NCBI RefSeq assembly: GCF_000003815.2
Contig: NC_049992.1
Coordinates: 1,048,669-1,112,668 of the forward strand
Length of the DNA: 64,000 nucleotides
Direction: 5' to 3'
DNA from: Branchiostoma floridae
Taxonomy: Eukaryota > Chordata > Leptocardii > Amphioxiformes > Branchiostomatidae
Below are positions 14,301-26,400 of this stretch, piece after piece. Position 1 is the stretch's first letter. Each line of letters begins with the position of its first letter. A program made the translations under genes and the position numbers. The notes under the pieces are model-generated. The model had not been told where the DNA came from. It worked only from the letters and a program-made list of their open reading frames with translations, and did no database searches.

Positions 14301-17300
14301 TGAAAGAAAGCCCCTCATAGACTCACGTATTCCTGTTCCCTCAATTTCAAGGCCATGAAGGTATGATGATGACTGAAGATCATGATATACCCATACCGGG
14401 ACAGTTCCCGACCGTGTAGAACTGAACCATACCGGGACAGTCCCGCCTGTGTAGAACTGAACCATACCGAGACAGTCCCGCCCGTGTCGAACTGAACCGT
14501 GCCGGGAGAGCCCCGCTTGTGTATAACTGAACCATACCGGAACAGTCCCGGACGTGTAGAACTGAACCATACCGGGACAGTCCCGCTTGTGTATAACTGA
14601 ACCATACCGGAACAGTTCCGTTCGTGCAGAACTGAACCATAACGTACACAAGACGAAAAGACCGAATATGTAGACGGATGCTGACGAGCAGTGACCACCA
14701 ATCATGTTTTCCCTATCCTTATAATGCATTTAATGGCAAATAGAAGCTGTCAAAAGTCACCTACCTGACGTTTCGTTCTCGAAAAACTAACACTGAGAGG
14801 GTAGCCCGGCTTCTAAAATGTCTATTCTCAACTTTTCGGAACTTTCTGACCACTGGAACACATGTGACTTGCATCCAAACGCAACTCGGTGACCTTTGAC
14901 CCTATCTGACAGCTACATAACAAACTTCTTTCTAGTGTTCCAGGCACCCAAAACAGGCTTGAAAGTCTGTTTTTTTCGACATAATAAAAAACCTACAACC
15001 CTTACCTGTAGAATACAGCTCCAAGATGCCAACATTTCCAAAGAAAAACACATCTTCTGATACTTTTAAAAATCAATCCTGTGGGGACTCACCGGGGACC
15101 TTCTGCGCAGCCGTCAATTAGGGGTCATTGCCCTGACGGATTCCAATTTGCAACACCTGACGGATGCTGACGTATGCTGACAAATGCTGACGGATCCCAA
15201 AAACCATCACGGATCTCAAAAAATGACGGATCCCACTTGCATCCGCAACGCATTCGTAGGTATCCGTAACTCTCATCGGTGGATACAAACACAGAACCCG
15301 TATACTCAGTACTTCGTGACGGATGCTAACACTGCATTCGTATGGATACTTACTTATAATCACGGATTCGTTAGTATCTGTAAGCCACTAGCTGATTCAA
15401 ACATTGTATTCGTATGGATACTTAGTTTTAACGCAAACGAAAGAATACGTGGTCAGGATTCTTGTTTATCAGCGAAAAGTCTTCAGATGCAGACGAATAC
15501 CAAGGATACGAATTTGCAACATCCTGACGGATGCTGACGGATACCAAAGATTACCAAAAATCACGGATCCCATACACATCCGTAACGCATTAGTTGGTAT
15601 CCGAAACTCGTGGTGGATGCAAACACGGAATTCGTTTGCTTACTTACTTCGTGGCGGATGGTAACACAGCTTCCGTAAGAATACTTACTTTTTATGTATG
15701 CGTGGCTAGCACTCTTGTTTTTGAGCATATATTTTATTTTTTAGATTGGTCATATCTTTCCCCCTTTTTGTACCTCGGACACCACAGTTTGTAACGTCAA
15801 TACAAGTGGGACAATCCACGTTACGCTAGATACCAGGATACTCGGATTCGTAAGGATGCAAAATGGTTTTTTTCTGCATTCGTGGCAAGATTACCAACAA
15901 TGCACTGCTCCAGTGGATTACTCCAGTGGAGGGGATTCCATTGGAGCAGTGCATTGTTGGTAATCTTGGGATATCTGTATTTTTTTGCATCCGTACATTG
16001 GGGCGGTGTATTGTGGGTAATCCAATCGTTGTCTCTCTGACCAATCAGACTGCATATCAGTCAGTTTAAAAATAAAGCGGAGATAGTTAGCGTTGTCCGT
16101 GAGGACCGCAATCTTTTTGTACCTCAAACTTTTTGAAACGTTGAACTCGGGATATGGATTTGTACACACGTGTGTGAACTTCTGTAGTAGGGTGATGTTG
16201 AGGCGGTGACCAAACTCAAGTGGCAGTCGACGGACGGGACGGCGATCGAGGGACTGAAACAGCCAGCCCTGTTTTGTAGTTCGGCGTCCTGGAGCTATTT
16301 TACATCACTGTCCTGCGGATCTCACGGCGAGGTATGTTTTATACAATGATTGTTTCCAAACAATACCCGCTTTGAATTCGTCTTTGTGACTATATTCCTT
16401 GTTGGCTAGTAGTTAGTAGCGCTTTTGGTATGCTTGGGCTGAACAGAAACTTATCAGAAAACGACATAACGGAGCCTTACAAAACACAAGTCACAAGCAT
16501 GATACTTGCTGAGTAACTGTTGACTTATTTGGGAAAAATTTGAATCATCATCAAAACAGTACTTGTATACATATATGTTTGTCTCAAGTCTGGTATTTAT
16601 TCGCATTCTGTTCCAACGGTGTTTACGTGTTTGTTTATATGCGACGTCTCGTACACAATGCAAAGTCCGGCCGGGGAAGCAGATCACACCTTGTCACTAA
16701 TTATGCAACGCTAGACTGTTTCTGCCGCGCCCTCCCGGGGGACTTTTTTGGTATGATAATGCGGAATGTAACGCTGATAATGGCGATACCACAATCAGAT
16801 GCATTTGTTCCTGTTGTATAACAAGCCAATCACCATTTCTTTTCATATACATCCTAATTACTTTGACGGACGCATCCATCAAACATGGATGCTTTAGCTA
16901 TCTCAAAATTTGATGGGATTATTCTTTCTCTTTTTCAGAAGGCGGGTCGACATTCTCTGGCCGTGTCAACAGCTGGGAGAACACTGGACTACAGGAAGGG
17001 CACAGAAGGAATTGAGCTGGGAGGGATCAGGGCGTAACTAGCCTGAAAAGAAGCGAAGCACTGTCACTAATAGAAAGGAGACTTTGTGCTGTTGCGAGAA
17101 GCTGTACATACTGATACTATAAGTCATGTTAGTTGTACTTTACAAGCTGGATTCACTATCTGTATCCTGTAGCCGGATGTGGAAATTCCTTAGAGTTGGA
17201 CATCGCGAAGACTTTGATTTGTAATAGAACAGATATTCGTAGAAGAAAATTAGCCAGACTCCCATGTCAGCTTTACATAAAAGTCAAATTGTATTCCCGT

Positions 17301-20300
17301 TTGATCCTATATTCTATTTGGAAGTATAAGAAGTCATGTGATATTGGCGGTTAAAGGATTCAACTTTCCCTTAACATAATCAGATAACAGGAACTCTCTG
17401 TACATACCTGGTATAACCCATTCTTGTTGCAATATTGTATCTGTATACATATCATGTGGCAGACAGGATTCGGCCTCGATGACATTACGTCGTTTAGTTC
17501 TTCTCAGGACTGGTTTAGAATAAGATTATTCTGTGCATTCTTTTCTATTTCAAATCGTGTTAGCCTTTTATAAGAAAGTAATTGGGCACACATGATATTG
17601 TGATTTGTCAAATGTGCGGAAAATTCATTAAAGTGACTTTGTATCTGCAGAAAATCCCGTTTTGGATTCTTTATGATCTGATCATACGAAGAAATCCCTA
17701 AAAAAACGACTTCGCATCCGCGGCAAATGCCGCATTGGGATTTCTTAGGATCTGACCATGCCAAATATACGAGGAAAATCCTATAAAAACGACTTCGCAT
17801 CCACGGCAAATTCCATATTGGGATTTTTTAGGATCCGACCATGACAAATATACGAGGAAAATCCTATAAAAAGGACTTCGCATCCGCGGCAAAGGCCGTT
17901 TTGGGACCCGTTCATTCCAGGTATTCGAAGAAATCCTTTGAAAATCGACTTCGCATCCGAGGGAAATACCGTTTGGGGATTCTTTGCGATCCAATCATTC
18001 CAGGTATTCAAAGAAATCCCTAAAAAAACGACTTCGCATCCGTGGAAAATCCCATTTGGGATATGTTTGAGTCTTTTCATTCCGGATCCCAAAAATCCAA
18101 ATTTCGGATATTTTAGGGATCCAACTCGAATCCGTTTGCATTCGCTAGCATTTGTTACAAATACGCAAATATCCCTGCTCGGATATGGCTACATCCGATA
18201 CCCTTTCCCCCAGTGGTAACAGTCCCGCCCGTGTAGAACTGAACCATACCGGGACAGTCCCGCCCGTGTAGAACTTAACCATACCGGGACAGTCCCGGAC
18301 GTGTAAAACTGAACTATACCGGGACAGTCCCGACCGTGCAGAACTGAACTATACCGGGACAGTCCCGACCGTGCAGAACTGAAACATACCGGGACAGTTC
18401 CGCCCGTGTATAACTAAACTATATCGGGACAGTCCCGCCTGTGTAGAACTGAACCATACCGAAACAGTCCCGCTCGTCCTCCTTGTCTTCCATGCAGTTC
18501 CATTCCCCGTCGCAAACACGGCTGGGGCTGTAGCAGCCTGCATCACCTGTACACACCCGTCTGTGTTTCTCTGGGCAGCCCGCAAACCCTGGAAACCCAA
18601 AAGGGGATAATATTATGTTTTTCAGATACAGACTTTTCTGCACTGTACACCTAGAGATGATAATTTACCATTAAGCCCTACTGGTTCACAAGGCCTCCTT
18701 GAACAACTGGTTACCGCCTTATATGCGCCGTACGTTCACATACTGCAGGGACAGGGCTATCCGGAGTTAAAGATTAAGTGTTTCGGATCTCCTAGTGGCA
18801 CCAAAGCCCCTCAGAGAGATTTATAGAAGATCCCTGGCATACTCCGACTCGCTCATCTGGAACCGACTAACACAGTAAGTTAGGACATTTTCTCCCTTTC
18901 AACCGTCAAAAGACTTTTGTCACGGTAAAGGACTTATGTCGGACGACTACGGACTCGATTCATGTTACGTTGTGTATCCTATTTTGAACGATGGAATAAT
19001 TATGATAGGACTCCAAATTGACTAATTATGTTAGGACTCTAAATTGATGTTTGATAGTATCTTTGTTTAATTTGTTTGACCCTGACCCCTCCCACTGATC
19101 ATGACCTCAACGAAAAAAGCGGCCGGCAAGCCGATTGAGTGTTCTCGAATAAAGAATAGTTCAAACAAACAATATACTATCATAACAAAAGTCCTGAGAC
19201 CTCATAGCTACAGAAGATACTAACAGATTTAATTTATAAATTTCTTTAACGTCTCCATCCCTCTAAAGCATCCGGACCAGACCAAATACCACGTTGGCAA
19301 AATGGCAGCCAGTAAAATCGCACCTGTGTTAACTAATATCTTCCAACACTCATTAGAAGGGGAAAATCCCTGAAGACTAGCAGTTTGATTCCTCCCTCCA
19401 TTGTATTTTATGGTAAAGTCTAATAAACAAATAAACATATGCGCCATTTTTTAAAAGGGATGTAGAGTGGTCTTCAGTAACTACGACCCTGTTTCACTGA
19501 CAGGTGTTTCCTGTAAAGTATACGTAATCGAAGACATTATCCACAGCCATGCCATAAAGCACCTTGAAAGGTGAGGAGCGCTCCCGGTGCCAGCCATATG
19601 GGAACGACAGGCCGGGCACGAGGGACTGGTCATGAGGGGCCGACTGTACCATTATACGTGTGTGGGGGCTTTCCTGACTGGGAAAAAAACAAATTTTCAA
19701 TAAATTTTTATAATCATTATTTTCTATCACTAGAGCAACCATTTTGTGATTCTCAATCATCAGCTCTTAACAAATGAACTTAATTACTCAAAATACACCC
19801 TTTAAGTATTAGAGAGGCTACGGTCACGAGAGGTCTCTTTAGAGTAATTAAGCGTATTTGTTAAAGACCGATGATTGAGAATCATAGAACAGATGCTCTA
19901 TAGTAATAGAAAATATCTAAAAAATTGATCGAAAATTTGTTTCTCACAGTTAGCAAGAAGCCTCTCGTGACCGTAGTCTCTCTGACCCCTATGCTAAGGG
20001 GTCTCTTTTGGGTAATATTAGTTCATTTGTTAAGAACTGATGATTGAGAATCACAGAATGGTTGCTCCAGTGAAAACATTATAAACTAGAGTTCGACAAA
20101 CACATCTCTTCGCCAAATAATCATGCCTTTACTTTGTATTTAAGACTTTAAGTTTAAGGTCTTATTCATGTATTACTAAATAGTAGCATGAACTGTGATC
20201 CTCACGAAATGCTCCCCAAAACAAGTCTGTGATCACAGATGACCTGGTACCCTGCCTGGTCAATCAGAATTTCATGCCTTCCAGAGGTGTTTGTCCCCAG

Positions 20301-20380
20301 TGTAACAGCGTCCAGCTCACAAGCTCCTCCAGCAAAACATCTGTGCAACAGCTGTGTCTATAGATATAGGTCAAAATGAT

Positions 20381-20458
<78 letters not shown>

Positions 20459-23400
20459 AACAGTTTATTTCTGTTAATTGGCCACTAATTACAACTAAAT
20501 GCATCTTTCCATGTAGATTATTATCTAAAGTACCTTTCAGCCAAAAATAATGCAAACAAGTTTGAAAGTCCTATCATGGAATTCAGTAGATTTCTGTACT
20601 TTCCTCATTAATTATGCAAATTAGCTGTTGATTTGAATAATTAGCATTACATTATGTAAGTCGTCACTTAGGCTATCTACCACTCAAAAATCACGACCAC
20701 CACCCCGACCAATCGAATCGGGATGTCCCCCGCAAATGTGCACACTCCTCTAGACAAGGGGACACCCCTCGACTTTCAAGGGGATATTCCTCTTGAAAAG
20801 GGGATGTCCTTCCCTTTATAAGGGGATGCTCCTCCGAAAATGGTATGTTTGCCGGGCATAGGGGACGTCCCTCCAACACCCCTGTCGGCTTGTGGAATCG
20901 GCCGCTAACCCGACAAATCGCTTCCTAGTTCACCTAAACCACAACACCCGCAACTTTCAACCCATCAGTGCTCTGGACAAACCTTACAGCTCGCAAGGCA
21001 AGGATATCTTTTTATTGAAAATTGAAGCATGTAGAAAATGCAGCCGCCCGCGCGGCAGACCATCACTTCTGTTCATTGTTTTAATGGCGGCGTATCGCAC
21101 GCCCGGCAAGCACAACATCGAGTTTTAGCCTAAATATATGCGTGTCTGTCGAGTTTTAAGGCCTCCCTCCCTTACACACATAAATGAGAGAAGTTTCTAA
21201 CACGATGTTAGTCGTAGTTATTGGTTATGGCCTGTCAAAAGGCCACGATGTTACATCAAACGCCCGATAACGACGGCTAACAGTGACAGAAACCGGCGCG
21301 AGTACGTGTGCTGAAGAGGGAAGCATGTCTCGACAAGCACACTGACATGTATCGGGCCATGAAGCCGCGTTGTACGAAAATACCCAACTACTACTAACCT
21401 CATTGTGTTAGAAACTTCTCCCGTGTACGTGTATTAGGGAGGGAGGCCCTAAATTTCGACAGACACGCAGATATTTAGGCTAAAACTCGATGTTGTGCTT
21501 GTCGGGTGTGCGATACGCCGCCATTAAAACACTGAACAGAAGTGATGGTCTGCCGCGCGGGCGGCTACATTTTCTACATGCTTCAATTTTCAATAAAAAG
21601 ATATCCTTGCCTTGCGAGCTGTAAGGTTTGTCCAGAGCACTGGCGGGCTGAAAGTTGCGGATGTTGTGGCTTAGATGAACTAGGAAGCAATTTGTCGGGC
21701 AAGCGGCCGATTCCACAGGCCGACAGGGGTGTTGGAGGGACGACCCCTATGCCCGGTAAACATACCATTTTCGGAGGAGCATCCCCTTATAAAGGGAAGG
21801 ACATCCCCTTTTCAAGAGGAATATCCCCTTGAAAGTCGAGGGGTGTCCCCTTGTCTAGAGGAGTGTGCACATTTGCGGGGGACATCCCCATTCGATTGGT
21901 CGGGGTGGACCACAGCATGTTCAGAACACAAGATGTAAAAAATTGAAGTTTTGCTGCAGTACCTTAGGAAGGGAAGCCGTTAGGGGGCCCACTATCATAC
22001 TCGACCTTTGTTATTCTGACCCCTACCCACCTACTAAATATTATCAGGATCCTTTCAAGGCTTCTCGAGTTATGCATTACACAAACAAACGGTAGCACAC
22101 ACTCGGCCCGCTACCGTCCTAACGGAAAATGATATGCCAACTATTTTTAAACACAACCTTCCTTTCTGCAAACGCTACTCAAATGCCAAATATCATGAAA
22201 ATCCATACACAGATTCTTGAGTTATATGCTGTTGGAATGGATTTATGAACGTTCCTCATTAATTATGCAAATTATCTGCTGATTTGCATAATAAGTATTA
22301 CATTGTGTAAGTCATCACTCATTCTATCTACATACCAAAAATCCTGATGATCCGTCAACACGTTCTTGAGTTATTCTCGTCCAAAATTTGAAAGGAAATC
22401 GGTGCCTGCAGTTCCCAAAAAGCCGCTAGGGGGTCCAAACTCATAGCACTTACTCTCTGTCCCAAGGGCTATCTACCACTCAAAAATCATGACCACAGCC
22501 TGTCCAGAACACGAAGTGTATAATTTAAAAGTTTTGCTGCAGTACCTTAGGCAGCCACTAGAGGGCCCATTATCGAACTTGACCTTCATTTTCCTGACAC
22601 CCACCCACCTACCAAATATCATCAGGATCCATTCAAGGGTTCTCGAGTTATCTTGCATACAGACAAACGCACTTACATACAGATCCCGCTACAGCACCGT
22701 AGGTAAGAGCTAGGTAAACCATTTTCGCACTTGACCTTCCTCTCCAAAACCACTACACACCTACCAAGTATCGTGAAAATCGCCCAGCTGCATTTTGACT
22801 TATGCTGCCCAAAACAAACCCCCAAAACATACCAAACTTGCTGCAGTACCGTAGGAAAACGCCAGGTAAACCGTTTTCTAACTTGGGATTCCTTTTGACA
22901 ACCGCTACACACCTACCAAAAATCACAAAGTTCCATCCACAATTTCTGGAGTTATTTGCTGTTGACCTACATACAGACCCAAGTCAGCAATCTCATACTC
23001 TTCTTGGCGAAGAGAAAATTGATTTCTCAGTTGGAGAAGATAGCCTATAGTTTCAGCCTTTCGTGACCGTAGACTCTTTGATACCTATGGGGGGTGTCTT
23101 TTGAGTATTTATTTATTTATTGGTTTGGCTGCACCGAACAACAACGTCTTTTGAGTAATTAAGCTCATTTGTTAAAAACTGATGATTGAGAATCACAGAA
23201 GGGGTGCTCTAGCGATAGAAAATTAAAAAAAAATAAATTGATTGAAAATGTGTTTTTCCCAGTTAAGAAAGGCCCCCCACGCGTATAATGGTACAGTCGG
23301 CCCCTCGTGCCCAGCCCATCGTGCCCATATGGCTGGCACAGGGAGCACTCCTTACCCCACTCAATTAACCCACATCTCTGAGGTTTTTCCAGCCAGTTTC

Positions 23401-26400
23401 TATGTTCTGGTCATCCAGTGAGACAGCCTCTAGTTTATCTCTCAGCTTGTCTACAAGCAATTGTTTTGTTTCAGCATCCTTTAGCTTACTGGCATTTAGT
23501 TGTCTTGGTGGTTTCATCCCTTATAGACGCCTCTTGGGTTTGATACGAATGTTCAGTTTGGTGATTATAAGACGGTGATCAGTCCAACATTCAGCACCAC
23601 ACATAGATTTGGTGATCCGAACATCCTGTCTGTCTCTCTTCCTACCAATGGCATAATTAATCAAATTCCAGTGTTTAGATCTCGGATGCATCCACGATGC
23701 TAGGATCCTTCTCAATCGCCTTATAGTACATCTTGATCAAGGACTGCTTCCAGAGAGTCAGTGTGGATTTAGAAAAGACAGAGGAACTATTGACATTATC
23801 TTTGCTGCAAGACAGCTGCAAGGAAAATGCCAGGAGCAGAACTCTTCACATATGTTGACCTGACAAAAGCATTCGATTCAGTGTGCAGGGAAGGTCCCTG
23901 GAAGATACTGGCAAAATACGGATGCCCCTTGAAGTTCATCAATCTTGTGCGGCAGTTCCATGACGGCATGCAGGCTCATGTGCGGGACAGTGACGCACTG
24001 TCTGACCCATTCCCGGTTACAAACGGTGCAAAGCAGGGTTGTATACTAGCAGTCTAGCACCCACGCTGTTCAGTATCATGTTTACTGCGATGTTAACGGA
24101 TGCATTCAGTGGAGGAGATGTGGGAATTGGCATCAGATACAGAACAGACGGCAAATTGTTCAACCTTAGGAGACTACAAGCAAAACCAAAGTGCAGACAG
24201 ATATTGTCAGGGACTTTTTTTGCCGACGTCGACGATTGTGCACTAAATGCCGGTTCAGAACCCAACATGCAGTGCAGTGTTGACAACTTCTCAAATGGAT
24301 GTAACAACTTTGGCTTGACAATCAGCACCAAGAAAACAGAAGTTCTCCATCTACCAGCTCCAGGAAAACCCTATGTGGAGCCAACCATCACAGTAAATAA
24401 CAAAAAAACTCAATGTGGTTAGCAGATTCACTTACCTTGGCAGCACCCTTAACCAGAATGCTAACATTGATGATGAAGTAGATGCCAGGATCGCAAAAGC
24501 GAGTGCTACCTTTGGCAGACTTCATGATAATGTCTGGAATAGGCGATGAATTCGACTAGAGACAAAACTGCAGGTGTACAAAGCAACTGTACTTCCGACA
24601 CTTTTGTATGCATGTGAAACATGGACAGTCTACCGACGACATGCCAAAAGACTCAATCACTTTCACATCACACGCCTTAGGAAGATTCTCAACATCAAAT
24701 GGCAAGACAAAATTCCAGACACAGAGGTACTGACCAGCGCAGGCATGCCGAGTATCTACATCATGCTGATGCAGTCCCAGCTCCAATGGACATCTAGTCC
24801 GTATGCCAGACCACCGACTGCCCAAGAAACTGTTCTATGGTGAACTTGAAGAAGGTGCACGGCTACGCACGGCTGGGATGATTGACCAAGATCAAAGCCC
24901 ATTTTNNNNNNNNNNNNNNNNNNNNNNNNNNNNNNNNNNNNNNNNNNNNNNNNNNNNNNNNNNNNNNNNNNNNNNNNNNNNNNNNNNNNNNNNNNNNNNN
25001 NNNNNNNNNNNNNNNNNNNNNNNNNNNNNNNNNNNNNNNNNNNNNNNNNNNNNNNNNNNNNNNNNNNNNNNNNNNNNNNNNNNNNNNNNNNNNNNNNNNN
25101 NNNNNNNNNNNNNNNNNNNNNNNNNNNNNNNNNNNNNNNNNNNNNNNNNNNNNNNNNNNNNNNNNNNNNNNNNNNNNNNNNNNNNNNNNNNNNNNNNNNN
25201 NNNNNNNNNNNNNNNNNNNNNNNNNNNNNNNNNNNNNNNNNNNNNNNNNNNNNNNNNNNNNNNNNNNNNNNNNNNNNNNNNNNNNNNNNNNNNNNNNNNN
25301 NNNNNNNNNNNNNNNNNNNNNNNNNNNNNNNNNNNNNNNNNNNNNNNNNNNNNNNNNNNNNNNNNNNNNNNNNNNNNNNNNNNNNNNNNNNNNNNNNNNN
25401 NNNNNNNNNNNNNNNNNNNNNNNNNNNNNNNNNNNNNNNNNNNNNNNNNNNNNNNNNNNNNNNNNNNNNNNNNNNNNNNNNNNNNNNNNNNNNNNNNNNN
25501 NNNNNNNNNNNNNNNNNNNNNNNNNNNNNNNNNNNNNNNNNNNNNNNNNNNNNNNNNNNNNNNNNNNNNNNNNNNNNNNNNNNNNNNNNNNNNNNNNNNN
25601 NNNNNNNNNNNNNNNNNNNNNNNNNNNNNNNNNNNNNNNNNNNNNNNNNNNNNNNNNNNNNNNNNNNTATTTCTTAAGAGCTGCCAAGTTGAAGTTTGTC
25701 CATGGTTGTTCACATTATAATGTCTTACACCTGGCTGTAATCTAATTGGAGGGTACTCGGGGGGTTACTGCTTTATAATGCAACCTCTCCCTTGTCCAAG
25801 TTCAATGTCAAGTGGTCGATACAATTACATTTGAGATTCAGAAAGATATTACTAGCAGAACTGGAACACTCGCCCCTGGAGTACAGTATAGCTTTAAAGC
25901 ATCCCTGAAAGCCTTTGATATAAAAACTGATTCCTGGGAGCATCTTGCCAGCGACCGGCCACAGTGGCGGCACGCAGTTCATGAAGGTGTCGTTGCCTAC
26001 GAGGGAACACGCAGAGCTACTGCCCAGCAGAAGAGGCAGGCCAGGAAGGAACGAACAGCCAACCCTCCATCGAGCATCTCTCTACTTCCCTGCCCTCATT
26101 GCAACAGACAATTCGGAGCGAAGATAGGGCTATGCAGCCACCTTCGAACTCATGTGACTTCCTGAAGGAGGGACGACAACGATGACAAAAGCGGTTCTCG
26201 TCGACTCGACGGACGAACAACAACCCACATTGATTCAGAGTCACGCGATTCACAGAAACAAAGCTGATTCTAACAATTAATTTCATAGACATATTCTCAT
26301 ATCGATCATGAAATGTTAATCTACATAACACAATAGAGAAATAAGCAAATGCTACGTGGTCTCGTACAGCAGTTCCGTTCGTCTGCGTCGTCATCGTCCC

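Noticed and set aside
14142-14729. Long overlapping minus-strand frames (up to 195 codons)
   Set aside because: All three frames stay open through the 35-bp minisatellite; the residues simply repeat (VQFYT, GTVPVW). No domain.
15060-15130. Possible exon before a GTGAGT donor-like site
   Set aside because: No acceptor in reach and no LDLa or other motif; the upstream side is the GACGGATGC repeat.
16090-17040. Plus-strand two-exon transcript
   Set aside because: Good donor and acceptor consensus but no coding potential, no polyadenylation signal and no second line of evidence.
20892-21716. Mirrored 78-codon frames in the palindromic element
   Set aside because: Identical because the arms are inverted copies; no known domain and codon use not convincing, so not called a gene.
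24803-25745. Four ~275-305-codon frames
   Set aside because: They run through 762 N and have no sequence support.
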